Below are positions 20,652 to 31,591 of a DNA stretch of 64,000 nucleotides, piece after piece. The translations under genes were made by a program, and so were the position numbers. The DNA comes from Diphasiastrum complanatum. Lineage: Eukaryota; Streptophyta; Lycopodiopsida; Lycopodiales; Lycopodiaceae. Where the stretch lies: NCBI GenBank assembly GCA_029204225.1, contig CM055104.1, positions 23,949,285-24,013,284 on the forward strand, in the 5' to 3' direction. How positions within the stretch are numbered: position 1 is the stretch's first letter; each line of letters starts with the position of its first letter. Below the pieces are notes generated by a model. The model saw nothing but the letters and a program-made list of their open reading frames with translations. It was not told where the DNA came from and did not search any database.

Positions 20652-23600
20652 TTACTCTCGTATCTTTTTGATGAAGCCCATCTCTTGCCAGTGTTCTATC
20701 ATGGTGACGTATCGTGATGACATGAAGGTCGCTCTGTAGTATAGTCGGGCCATCATCTCATGATCTTCCTTTGACTGGAGGGATACGTTGGGATTGATCC
20801 TGATCGAATCCAAACCAGGATCCCATAAAAATTCTTGCTGCATTAGAAAGGCCATGGATCGGCAATATTCGGCACTTTCTTGCATGCATAGATCGGCACT
20901 TGTCTTGTATTTGTGCCGGAAGTCTAGCAATTGTAGCCTCAGGTTATCCGAGAAGATTCTGCCTGAAATTCCCGGAATCACTGCCCAGTTCACCAACTCA
21001 ACCCGTGGCTTTTCTGCCGGCCATGGATTTCTTTGTTTGAGCAGCATGTAGAATGGATCAATTCGCTTCCACGCCGGTGTCCTCAGGTACTCTTGCAACC
21101 GCCTGCTATCCTTTAAGACCTTGCTCCGCCATTCTGACTACGGTTGTAGTGCCGCAATGATCTCAACCCTGGTGGAGTATTGGCTTTGATCGATCTCCTC
21201 TTTGCCTCCCCTCATGTTGGGAGGATATTTTCTTTGGAATCTCTTTGACTCTTTGTTATCAGCCATCTTGCCCCTTGGCTTGGTAGGAGAAGCTGCCCTA
21301 CGTTGTTGTGGCGGCCTTGCCAGGTAATCGTCCAGGGCCTTAGTGCCCATATCTTTTTCCTTTTCTCGCTCGCTTGTAGATGGCTCAGTTGTACTCGTGT
21401 CTTGTCTGGGCGAGAATCTTCTTGACTCCAATGGATCTGCCAGGAGGTCGTCATCACCCCCAATGTCAGTGTTAATTTTTGGAAGGTCAGGGATGGAGTG
21501 GGAGGTGCAGGAATGACAGGTTTAGGAGGAGGTGGGTTTGACAAATTGTACGCCACACCGGGGAAGCGAAGTTGTTGAAGGAACTCGTCTCGTCGGGCTT
21601 TGTACGTGTCAGCTGGACCTTTTGATGGGCCCATTAATCTGCTAGGAGGTGGTGAAGACAGAGAAGATGAAGAAACAAGATAAGTCGGAATGAATGTTTC
21701 AGAAAAATTAAAAGTGGAATAAGATGAAGGGTTAAAAGTGGGAGGGGGAAGGGGAAAAGCTCCGGAAGCAGCTTCAGCTCTCTGGCTACCCGATCCCGAG
21801 CTACCATCTGATGGTCGGGTTTGTCCGTCCTTATTGCTTGCTCCATCATCTCCATCATCGTCCCGTGGGTTCTTTGTAAGAGCGTCTGCTTAGGCCTTGC
21901 ACGTCGTGTCCCACAATTGGTTCACCTTGTCCAAGACTTGCTGCAGGGCCTTTGTTGTATCTTCTAGCTGTTTTTGGGACTCAAGAATGATCTTTTCCTG
22001 CTTGGCCGCAATATTTTCGAAATTTCTTTTCTCGGATTCCCGTTCCTAGATCAGCTGCACATACTTCTCCATCCGGATGGCTGTGGCCTATGGGGCCTGG
22101 AACTGTATGTCCTCGGGCTTAATTAGAGGGGCACCAACCATCATTGCACTCGACGACCCGTCTCGTACTTGGTCGATCTGGACCATCTGGTGCTTCAGTT
22201 GCTGTTGGACCTCTTCCAAAGTGATCTTTTGCCCGGCCATCACGGATCTGATTTCTTCTATCTCCTTTTCTTTTTCTTTGGCCAGCTTCTGTTGTTGCGC
22301 AATTTCTCGGTCCTGGTACTGGACCTTATTCTCGAGCATTTGGTGCTGGCTTATCAACCAATGCATGTGGTAGCTTGCTTCAGATAGGCCGACCATTGAG
22401 CGCTTAGCTGCTTCGGAGAGTTTCTCAAGGTTAGTGATGGTTGGGTACTGATCAGGGGTGTGAGATGGTGAAGCTAATCCAAAAAATAGACGTTGTGGAG
22501 GGAATGAAGATGGAGGTGGAGGGAGTGGAGAAATGATGCTAGTAGCAATGGTGGTTGTTGTGGTGGTGGTCGTGGTGGTTATTGGGAGGGTCAGACTTTC
22601 TCTTGACTGACTTCTTTTTCTGGTTCGTCATCACTTATCTCCATCAGGTCCACAACATCAAAATATTGCGAAGTATCCAAGGTGTGGATTTGCTGGGCCT
22701 GTGGATGGTGGGCTTGCAACTGCTAGGCCGCTTCCGTGTTTTGGGGAATGGAACTCCCCACTCCTCCCCCCCCCCAAAGAAAGTGCCGGTGGTGAAGTTG
22801 GCGGCGTTGGTGTGGTTATCAACATGGGTGGGGTGGTGACTTCGTCTAGTGGCACGACGTGGGTTGTGCCCGTGTCCGCTGCTGCCGATGATGTAGCTGC
22901 TCCATCACCTCCGTCGATGGTGTGTAAGGGTGAGGAGTGTGTCGGAGAGGCCGCATTTGAACTTACATCATCTGAAGCTGAATCTTCTGATGATGTTCCA
23001 TCAGGTGATTTCCTCTTGGCTTGAAGTTTCCTGCGTATGCGTTGTTGCCTTGTGTCTGGCAACTGGGCCTTGGAGGTATCGGCATGTTGAGTTGCTGATG
23101 CTGCTGCTTGTGGATCTGGTTGTGAGCTTGGTGGCTTGTGTACCAGCGGAAGAATACTGGTGTTCACCCTTTTGGGTGGAAGATCTAATGGTGAAGTATC
23201 CCGAGAGCGTGGGTGCTTGGATTGTTTGGACCCTATTGGGATGTCCCATGCTTTGTCCGCAAGTTTTAGGTGTTGTTGGAGTCTGGGCCCATTTTGTACT
23301 TGCTGGAGTGTGATATGAGTCATGAGATACCCCAGGACGGTTATTGGGTGCTTGTTCTTAACACACTCATGAAGGCAGTTCGAAGCAAATTGTGCCCAAT
23401 CATAAAGGTTCTGGGCATGCAGTCGTGAATCTGCCATCATGTGGAATAGGGACATGGGTACCCTCAGCACCTTGGTTCTTGGTCGTTGTGTGCATCTGGT
23501 TAAGTATGCACATGCCGCTTGCAGCTATTGATCGTTAATGGCCTCAATACAGTACCCGTCTTTATTCTTCCATTTGTCCACTGAGGGATCTATGTATTTG

Positions 23601-23955
23601 AAATAGGCTGTCTGCTCAATCTTCTGGAGCGTCCTTGTGACAACATTTGGTCCTCGAGGGAACCTGAAGGGTTGCAAGTCGGCCGCCGCAAAAGGTATGC
23701 TATAAACATAGTTCCTGACAAGGGGAACTATGAGTTGGCCTGATTTTGCCGTAGCATTATAATTGGTGTACGCCATATGTATTAGGTATGGACTTTGATA
23801 CCCCGTCAGGATAGAGATTTGGAACTCAATTGCCTCGAAAAATGATTCTTCCTGTTGGTACAACGTCTGCATCTCTGTAATATCCAATTTCCACAGCTGG
23901 ATGTCGAGCTTATTAGCATCGGGTCGTCGGAACTGGAACTGGGGTTGGAAGACAT
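20652..23955 (-). pseudogene. ORFx: decayed ~1,100-codon retrotransposon ORF of unknown family
   Basis: The likely start is ATG at 23953-23955 (MSSNPSSSSDDP), with a shift into the main frame soon after. In order: an N-terminal domain (LDIQLWKLDITEMQTLYQQE, FEAIEFQISILTGYQSPYL, IDPSVDKWKNKDGY, AACAYLTRC, NLYDWAQFASNCLHE); a Pro/Ser/Thr-rich middle (23200-22660); an acidic patch (DVVDLMEISDDEPEKE); a Gln/Glu/Lys coiled coil (22330-22100); a Pro-rich stretch; and a C-terminal domain (EYLRTPAWKRIDPFYML, WAVIPGISGRIFSDNLR, MIEHWQEMGFIKKIRE). Stops at 23525, 22088, 22046, 21890 and 21138 and shifts near 23940, 22770, 22600 and 21450 kill it. No membrane segment is seen. Its N-terminal domain is shared with 58070-59170. 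It lies 3' of pol debris, where some plant gypsy elements carry an extra ORF. Confidence 0.72.
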
Positions 23956-24030
23956 GGTGAAAAAATGGAAGAAACAATGGTCTGGAAAAAGTGTGTCAGT
24001 TGAGATTTGAGACAAGGTTAAGGGTGGCGT

Positions 24031-24184
24031 CGGTTGAGATTTGACTGGTGGCGTCGGTTGAGAGTTGACAGAGGCTTTGGTCGAGATGGGATGTAGGCTT
24101 CGGTTGAGAGTTGACAGAGGCTTTGATCGAGATGGGACGTAGGCTTCGGTTGAGAGTTGACGGAAGCTTCGGTCGAGATGGGAC
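24031..24184. repeat. 46-bp minisatellite, about 3 copies
   Basis: The phase mark 'cggttgaga' falls at 24055, 24101 and 24147 (period 46), with a partial unit from 24031. Units share 'gttgacagaggcttt' and 'tcgagatggga'. It lies exactly between the ORFx start and the edge of the chromovirus LTR. Confidence 0.93.
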
Positions 24185-24542
24185 TGTAAGAGATCCTAAC
24201 ACCATAGTAGGGCAAACACTAACTGATCCACCCAACCTTGCCTACTTCTTGATATAGAGTAAGCCCCTCCTAGCCCAGTGTGAGGACTGATAGCATGCTA
24301 CTACCAAGTGTGGGACACGTGGCACTGACGTGGCCGACTGCACGTCGGGACCCAACTGGGGGCCCTATCCTACTGACAGGGTCTTTAGGCTGTGTTAGGC
24401 CCGCCATGGCTATGGACAATGCTGGGGCACACTACTCACACTGTCTTGCCCTGTTGGTCATGTACACTGGACACGACCCTGATTGTGGTATCTGACCTAT
24501 CTGTGTTCTCTAGGGTTCGGCACTGGTTACGAGCTCGTAACA
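24185..24542 (-). mobile_element. Chromovirus 3' LTR, 358 bp
   Basis: On the minus strand it begins TGTTACGAGCTCGTAACC directly after a polypurine tract and ends ...CTTACA. The right boundary is well fixed by the tract and TG. The left boundary is inferred from TG...CA ends and the change of sequence at the minisatellite. It contains the 66-bp segment also seen at 9771-9836. The first 16 bases inside the TG end form a perfect palindrome (gttacgagctcgtaac, 24526-24541). The matching 5' LTR is missing. Confidence 0.78.
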
Positions 24543-24555
24543 CTCCCTCCCCCTT
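24543..24555 (-). promoter_or_regulatory. Polypurine tract of the chromovirus
   Basis: On the minus strand AAGGGGGAGGGAG lies directly before the LTR and overlaps the pol stop codon TAA (24554-24556). Such a tract primes plus-strand DNA synthesis in gypsy elements. Confidence 0.85.
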
Positions 24556-27507
24556 AAGAACTGTCTTGGTCCTCTAAGACAAAGTCTGGAAAAATCTTGC
24601 GAAGGATGCTGCCTCTTTCCCAAGTGGCATTCTCAACAGGCTGATCATTCCACTTAACCAAATATTCTTGGTATAGAGTATGACGAGTCTGCGTCTCTCT
24701 ACTATCAAGAATCTCCTCTGGTTCATGTGGAGGTTGTTGAGGATCCAATGGGAGAACTAGAACACTGTCCCCTACCAGATTGTCTGATCTGGTTAAGGCT
24801 TTTCGTAATTAACTTACATGAAAGATTGGAAAAACCTTACTGCTGTGTGGGAGTTCTAGTTCATAGGTGACCTCGCCTAGTCTCCTACTGATGGTAAAGG
24901 GACCACAATACGTTGGAGACAACTTAGCACACACTCATGATTTGAGGGTTTTAGAGTCAACTGGGACTCTCAAGTAGACTTTCTCACCAGTGGAGAACTG
25001 CACATCCCGTCTGTGTGGATCTGCATAATGTCTGGCTCGATCCTAGGACTGCCTAATGCTACGCTTAGCATGTTCTATCATCTGGTTTAGGTCCTCTAAA
25101 AAGTTTCTGGCTGCTTCAACTTTTTCTTGTTTAAACCCTACAGTTGTGGGTGAGCGTGGCTGAAAACCATACATCAGCATAAATGGGCTGTATCCCGTAG
25201 CTGAATGTTTGGTACTGTTGTAAGCAAACTCTAATATCGAGAGATACTCCTCCCAATTAGTCTACTTCTTGTTGACGTATGCACGTAGCATATCCTCCAG
25301 CACTTGATTTACCCTTTCTGTTGGACCGTCCGTCTGTGGATGGTCGGTGGTACTCATATTAAGTTTAGTATGGAAATGATGGAATACTGCCCTCCAAAAA
25401 TTTCCAGTAAACTTACTGTCCCGGTCGCTGACTATGCCGGAAGGTAGACCATACAATTTAAATAGCCCGTCTACAAACAACCTCACTAACTCTGGAGCTC
25501 TAACGGTTGTTTTGGTCGGAATGAAATGAGCCATTTTGGTCAGACAGTCAACTGTGACCCATATAGCGTCATTACCCTTTTGGGTTTTAGGCAGGCCTAC
25601 TATAAAATCCATGGAGATACTCTCCCATTTACCAGCTGGTATATCTAAGGGATGCAACAACCCTCCTGCTTTTAAACGCTCTGCTTTATTTACTTGACAT
25701 TTCTGGCAACTGGGTACATACTGGTGGACGTCCTTTTTCATATTGGGCCAAAAAAATTGCCTACAAAGAAGCTCATAGGTCTTCTGTATGCCTGGGTGTC
25801 CCGCACTAGGATTGTCATGACATTCATATAGGATCTGCTGCCTATAATCCTCTGAATTGGGGACACATACTCTATCTTTATAGAGCAAGTACTCATCCTG
25901 AATGGAATACTGTTTCCATTTGAATCTCGGAGTCAACTGACCCTCAACCTCTAGGGTTTGCTTGGGTAATACAGGCTCAGAATCCTCAACGTCATCTGAC
26001 GACGTATACTCGGACTCATCATCATCCTCAACGGAAGCTGCCGTATTCTTGGATGAACTGGCACCAGCCCCAGGAACTGGTTTTGGAGTTTGTAACTGTC
26101 TGTTCTGGACTGAGTTCCAGATAGTAGAGAAGAATGTATCATGCTGGCATTTCCCTCTCAAGGACTTGAGTAACTCATTACGAATCTAAGTAAAACTCAA
26201 CTCGTTTATCATAGGCATTCTGCTAAGGGCATCTGCTACTGTATTGAATTTTCCACGTCTATATCTGATAGACATGTCAAACTCTTGCATCAACTCTGCA
26301 CAACGAGCTTTCCGACCTCTAAGCTCAGGTTGATTGCAAAGGTATCTGAGACTCTCATGGTCTGTCAGGACCTCAAAGTTGGCACCATACAAATAATGCC
26401 TCCAAGTCTTAAGGGCATGGACTATAGAAAAGAGTTCCTTTTCATAGGCACTATACCTAGTCTGAGCTGGCTCGAGTTTTTTACTCTCGAACACAACTGG
26501 TCGTTCGCCCTGAGTTAGCACAGCACCTACTGCAAAGTCGCTAGCATCTGTTTCGACCACAAATGGCTGATTGGGGTCGACGACTTTTAAAACTGGTGCT
26601 GTAGCTAAGGCTGTTTTGAGAGCATCAAAGCTCTTCTACTGTGCGGACTCCCAAATGAACTCCTTCCCCTTCCCCTTAAGGATATTTGTCATAGGGACTG
26701 CTATCTGAGCATATTCCTTGACAAATCGTCTGTAATATCCCACCAGACCAAGAAAGATTTGAAGTTCCAAAATATTCTGAGGTCTCAGCCAACTGAGTAT
26801 GGCTTTAACCTTATTTGGGTCTGTCTTAATCCCATCTGAAGAGATAATGTGACCCAAATATGCTACTTCTTCAACGAAGAATTCACACTTGGATTGTTTA
26901 GCATAGAGCTTATGCTTCCTGAACAGTCGAAACACGTTTCTGAGGTGTTTTAGATGCTCCTTCCTCGTTTTACTGTAAACGAGGATGTCATCTAAAAATA
27001 CGACTACAAACTTACCCAAGTATGGTCTGAGGACACTGTTCATCAAGGTCATAAAGGTAGCTGGAGAATTTGTGAGCCCAAATGACATCACCTTAAACTC
27101 ATAATGACCGTGACGAGTCCTAAAAGATGTTTTCAAGACATCTTCCGATTTTATACGGACTTGATGATATCCCGATCTGAGGTCTATTTTGCTGAAAAAC
27201 TTAGCCCCGTCGAGTTGATCAAACAACTCGTCTGCCCGAGGCATAGGTTATTTATTCTTAATTGTGACTCTATTGAGGGCTCTGTAATCTACGCAAAGAC
27301 GCATAGACCCCTCTTTCTTTTTCACCAATAGGATTGGTGTGGTGAACTACTGGTCTGAATTTGGCCTTTCCCAAGATAGTCTGTTAACTGCCTAGTTATT
27401 TCTTCATCCTCTGTTCGGCTGACCCGATACGGAGGTGTAGAAATAGGTGTTGTACCTGATACTAGGTTTATTACATGATCTACCTCTCTGCTAGGTGGAC
27501 TATGACC
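24554..27507 (-). pseudogene. Ty3/gypsy chromovirus pol: RT, RNase H, integrase, chromodomain
   Basis: Minus-strand order: RT entry (PPSREVDHVINLVSGTT, about 27490), [46 protein letters not shown] and catalytic [11 protein letters not shown]. RNase H follows (ETDASDFAVGAVLTQ, RYSAYEKELFSIVHAL, FEVLTDHESLRYL). The integrase zinc domain (HDNPSAGHPGIQKT, CQKCQ) and DDE core (SISMDFIVGLPKT, GIVSDRDSKFTGNFW, DGPTERVNQVLEDM) come next. It ends in a chromodomain (YQEYLVKWNDQPVENATWER), a module that can direct insertion to modified chromatin. One frame holds from 27310 to 24554 with stops at 27248, 26636, 26186, 25262, 25043, 24935 and 24809. One shift lies near 27325. Gag, protease and 5' LTR are absent. 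Confidence 0.96.
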
Positions 27508-28606
27508 TTGATTTTTTAAGGATCGGTAGAAATACCGTCCTTTGAAATTATATGTCCGAGCATGGGTGACCTAGATTTGACACTTATCAGGGTTTAGTGA
27601 AACTCCAAATCTACAGCAGTGAATGAAGATTTTCTCCAGTGCATCAAGATGCGTTGCGGCTGAGGAATGTACACTCAGGTGTCGAGATAAATCTCGACAA
27701 TCCGATGTAACATGTCTTGGAAGGCCAGTTGCATGACCCTCTGAAACGTTGAAGGGGCGTTGCATAAGCCAAAAGGCATGACATTATATGCATAAACCTC
27801 GTTCTCTGTGGCAAACGCTGTTTTATGTTTATCTTCAAGGGCTATTTGAACAAGGAAATAACCGCTGAATCCATCCAAGAAGCTGAAAGTTTCAGCTCCT
27901 GCCATTTCCTCTAAGGTTTGGTCGTTAAAGGCAAGGGAAATGGTCTTTCTTTGTAACTGCATTAAGGTTCTTGAGATCGACACAGATACGAAGTTTGCCA
28001 TTTTTCTTGGGTACAAACACAATGGGTGACACCCAATCAGTATGTTGGACTTCATAAATGAAGCCAGCATCCAGCAATTTCTTAATATCTTCATCGATTC
28101 TCTCGCGATAGACGAGGTTACTTCTGTAAGGTTTAGCCCTAACAGGCTTAGCGTTGTCTTCTAAAGGAATCGTACGGACCACTACTTCATTTATGTATAG
28201 TTCCATGCAAATACATCCCTGTATTTGCGAAGTAAAGTTTTCAGATCAGAAAGTTGTTCAGATGAAAGGTGCGCACCAACATGAACTATGCGATCCATCT
28301 CCTCATCAAGATCTTTTACGTTTAATGGCATCGTTTTAGCTGGTCCTTCAAAGGAGTTGGAACTTGGTATAGGTTCCCGGTGTGGCTGTGGTAATTGGAT
28401 AACAACGTTCAATACCAGACGTGGAAGCTTGGTCTGATGGTTTGGTCTCTGTCTCTTTAGACAAGGACTGAATCGGCTGCTTAAGCTTCTCACGGGTTTG
28501 TTTTTGACGCTCGATTAATTTTGTATCGATAATTTTATTTTTTTGTAACCGAGGTTTTTGTGGTTTTTGAGTGGGCGGTGTTGTGGCCTCACTTATCATG
28601 TCGTCA
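27508..28606 (-). pseudogene. Tat/Athila-like Ty3/gypsy RT fragment
   Basis: The order is a Lys/Gln-rich linker (28600-28400), then LLRKYRDVFAWNYT just before the RT, PVRAKPYRSNLVYRERID, KLLDAGFIYEVQHTDWVSP, FVPKKNGKLRICVDLKNLNA, FLDGFSGYFLVQIALEDKH, MPFGLCNAPSTFQRVMQ and IVEIYLD. The last is broken at the second catalytic Asp by a frameshift near 27680. A later part reads CRFGVSLNPDKCQI, then in another frame LGHIISKDGISTDP at about 27525-27565. The FAW and LDGFSGY motifs are those of the non-chromodomain plant gypsy branch (Tat/Athila). At about 27508-27515 this RT passes straight into the N-terminal RT of the chromovirus. Confidence 0.9.
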
Positions 28607-28827
28607 TCGATTGTATCTCAAACTTCGTTTGGATAAAAACAATTCCAGATCAAAGCTTTTCCAGCTGAACAATCACCACTCTGCCACCCAACAATAAGAA
28701 TGGGTCACATCAGTTCGGAGACATTCTCAATGCCAGTAAAAAATTATGTGCTTCCTCCTTACTAAGCTCATGCACATAAATGCAACACAGTCAACCAAGA
28801 TTAGAAGCAGTCTATGATTAATCTTCT
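28607..28827. other. Short gap before right LTR
   Basis: On the minus strand, 28700-28620 may be degraded coding sequence continuous with the Tat-like fragment, but no motif is clear. No primer-binding site was found next to the LTR-like repeat. Confidence 0.4.
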
Positions 28828-29849
28828 TGTTAGAACGGTTTCCAGGCAGAAGTATTTCTCAAGTTACGTCGTGTATTCCCAACCTATTAGTGAGGAGAAA
28901 CGGTTACATTACTCAGCTACATGCATTTACAAGCCATGCAACCAGTCCTAGCTCAGTATAGATCAACGTTCTGAATCAGAGAGCAAATCTACAATCTATC
29001 TACCAAACTTAGGAAATCAGGGAATAATGCAATGACAAGATTAAGCTACTCAGCAAGGAACAAGAAACAAGAAAACTAGCTCTCTAACAACATTCTAGCA
29101 GCCCAAGAATCAAGAAACACCCATTTCTTGATGCTTGGAATACCCAAGAACAATCCAGGACAGGATTGTTATTGAATATGCAAATCAGATCCACAATCTC
29201 AGCCTCTATAGTTTAGTTGCATGCTGAAACTACAAAATCAAGAAACAAGAAAGTTAATCCACATCTACATTCCACAAAGCAAGAAAGTAAGCAGGAAATC
29301 TAATCAATCCACAAACACAAAGGAAATCAAAACATGCTCATAGGAATTTCACTCAAGAGATTTTCATGAACAAGGAGCTTCACGATTATCAAGGACCCGT
29401 GGAAGATCTTCTTTATTCACTCAAGAGGAATCGACAATATAATCAAGGCTCCCTCACAAGAGAGGGGGCCTCTTAAATAAGCAAGATGGCTGCCCATGTG
29501 GAGCCCAAGTGGCAATTCCACCAAATTAGAAATTACATGTGAAAATTGCCCTTCCACTAGAGGTCACCATCAAAAGGTGGCTCACTCTAAATTATTCTAA
29601 GGGGTCTACACTTATTTACATTGTCTAGGAAACATTACTAGCTCCTACATGGTCGTTCCTTCTCTGGGATACACCATGTAGGCTCACATAGAAAATAACT
29701 GTCATCTTAGCTAGTAATCCTCGGCTCTCATGCTCGGCTCTCAGCTTCTTCTGCTCTCCTCCTTCTGAGACCTCCTCGGTCATGGGTGAGAGATATTTTG
29801 TGTCTTCAGCTTGGCTCGGCATCTGGGGATTTTCTAGAATCCGCTAACA
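28828..29849 (-). mobile_element. ~1-kb LTR-like repeat, right copy
   Basis: This is the partner of 19344-20357, with TGTTAG...CTAACA ends and the same minus-strand TATA-like and AATAAA signals. If the pair is one element, this is its 5' LTR. It interrupts a gypsy RT frame at 29850: codons for HPYRMSALEEA run directly into the LTR end. The expected continuation of that RT is not found left of 28828 or 19344, so later rearrangement has occurred. Confidence 0.75.
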
Positions 29850-31591
29850 GCCTCTTCCAATGCACTCATCCTATAAGGGTGTTGTGCAATCGGAATTGAC
29901 CTAGGTATAAGGTCAATCTTGTGATCTACAGACCTTTTAGGTGATAAACCTATAGAAAGATCTAGAAAAGCCTCATTGAATTCATGTCTAAGTTCACTAT
30001 AGGCTTCAAATTCAGGAGTGTTCTCACTAGGTATATTCGTGGCATTGAGTTTAAGAATTATATCATTGCAACAAATCAAGTTCTTGTGAAAACATAAATA
30101 ATCGTTGTACTCTACGTTTTTTATTAAAGAATTAAGCTCACGCTTAGAGTAAGGTTTAATAGTAGTAACATCACTTAAATTAGCACTAATCTTTATTAAA
30201 GAACAATCATGCATAAAAGTTAAAGATTTTTCAACAAAATCAATTTTCAATGATTTATTCTTATCATAATGCCATTGTTGCCCAAGAACCACATCCACAT
30301 TTGCCAAATTGATGGCATGGAATTCAAGCTTTTCATAATAATCCTGTATGTGCAATGGTACATTAGGAATCGCATAATCCATGGGTTCGAAATTACATCT
30401 AGATGCCATTGTCACACAATATTTCTTCTCACTTTTTTTGATAGGAAGGTTTAGCATTTGCACCAAATTTGCAGTTATAAAAGTATGAGTGGATTCACTG
30501 TCAAAAAGTACATTAACAACATGTCCTCCAATTTTACCCTTAATGCAAATTAGGTCATTAGGTCCATAAAACATTGAACTAAGAAAACAAATATCCATCT
30601 CATTACTTAGAGGTATGATACTTGAAGTTGAGGCTTTGTTCTTGACACAATCTCGTGCAAGGTGACTCTCTCCATTGCACTTGAAGCATAGATTCTTCTT
30701 TGGAGCTTCCGCTAGGTCTTTCTTGCCACCTTCATGTTTATTGAAGTGATGTTTGGGTTTCTTAGAATTAGGATTCGAAGATGCCTCATTGGTAACTTCT
30801 TTATCCTTTCTCTTACATTGGAAACTCTTCTTTTGCTCATTAGGGTGATTACTCTTAGATGGCTTAGGAGTGTCATCAAAAAATTTGTAGCCCTAATAGC
30901 ATCTTCTAGGGTAATAGGATGATTCTTTCTAACATCCACTTGATAGTCTTTAGGTAAACCATCAGTAAACATGAGCATCTAAATTTTAGGAGGTATCTCA
31001 CAATAGAGAGGGTTCAGACAATCATGGAAGTCTTGAATTAATTGATCAAGGCCTTTCATCATGGTCAATCTTGAAATTTTTGGAAATGTTCATAATCATC
31101 AAACAAAGGAAGGAAGTATTCCTTGAATACTAAACAAAACGCCTCCCAAGTTGGTGGTTGTTTTTCCTTGGCTACTAGATCCTCCCACCAAACTAAGGCT
31201 TTCCCATCTAGAAACATAGTGGCGGTGGAGAGTTTCCCACTTTCAGAAAACATATTCACTGCAAAATATTTGTTCCAAACGTTAAGACATGAATTAACAA
31301 CTTGTAGGATCCTCTCTTTCTTTTCCCCTTTATAAACTTTAACTGGAAGAGGTACTACATGTTTTTTATGATTGGCCAATCTTGATTCAAGGGCTTGATT
31401 TTCAAGTTGGTTTCAAGTAATTGTTGGTTTGTTTCTTGGATTTGTTGGTAGAGATGTTGTAAAGCTTGTGTCACACTTTCAAGTTTAAATAAATAAAAGG
31501 TGGTATTAGGCTGATTGATCCATGGGAGTGTCTTGATCTTGATCCTATTTTTCAAAGCATCAACAATGAAAGTAAAATTAGAACAAGACAA
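29850..31591 (-). pseudogene. Ty3/gypsy gag, protease and RT start (element G2)
   Basis: On the minus strand the gag N-part (31591-31380) has a Gln-rich coiled stretch (HLYQQIQETNQQLLETN). The capsid-like core follows (MFLDGKALVWWEDLVAKEKQ, TWEAFCLVFKEYFLP) and MLMFTDGLPKDYQVDV with frameshifts near 31380 and 31060. A CCHC knuckle (CFKCNGESHLARDC) lies at about 30690-30650. Protease has LFDSESTHTFITANLV, where DSG is DSE, and LGQQWH. Pol begins with GLSPKRSVDHKIDLIPRS, PIAQHPYRMSALEE and is cut by an LTR at 29849. The rest of pol is missing. Confidence 0.93.

Noticed and set aside
22077-23313. Plus-strand ORFs of 60-127 codons across ORFx
   Set aside because: They are antisense shadows; the minus strand gives protein similarity to 58070-59170.
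21138-27250. Stop-codon reassignment (TAG as Gln) as explanation for in-frame stops
   Set aside because: TGA and TAA stops, frameshifts and lost catalytic residues also occur, and the MADS exon shows no unusual code; mutational decay is simpler.
19339-29854. Target-site duplication around the 1-kb LTR-like pair
   Set aside because: Flanking bases (ctttt on the left, gcctc on the right) do not match, and pairing each copy's own flanks also fails.
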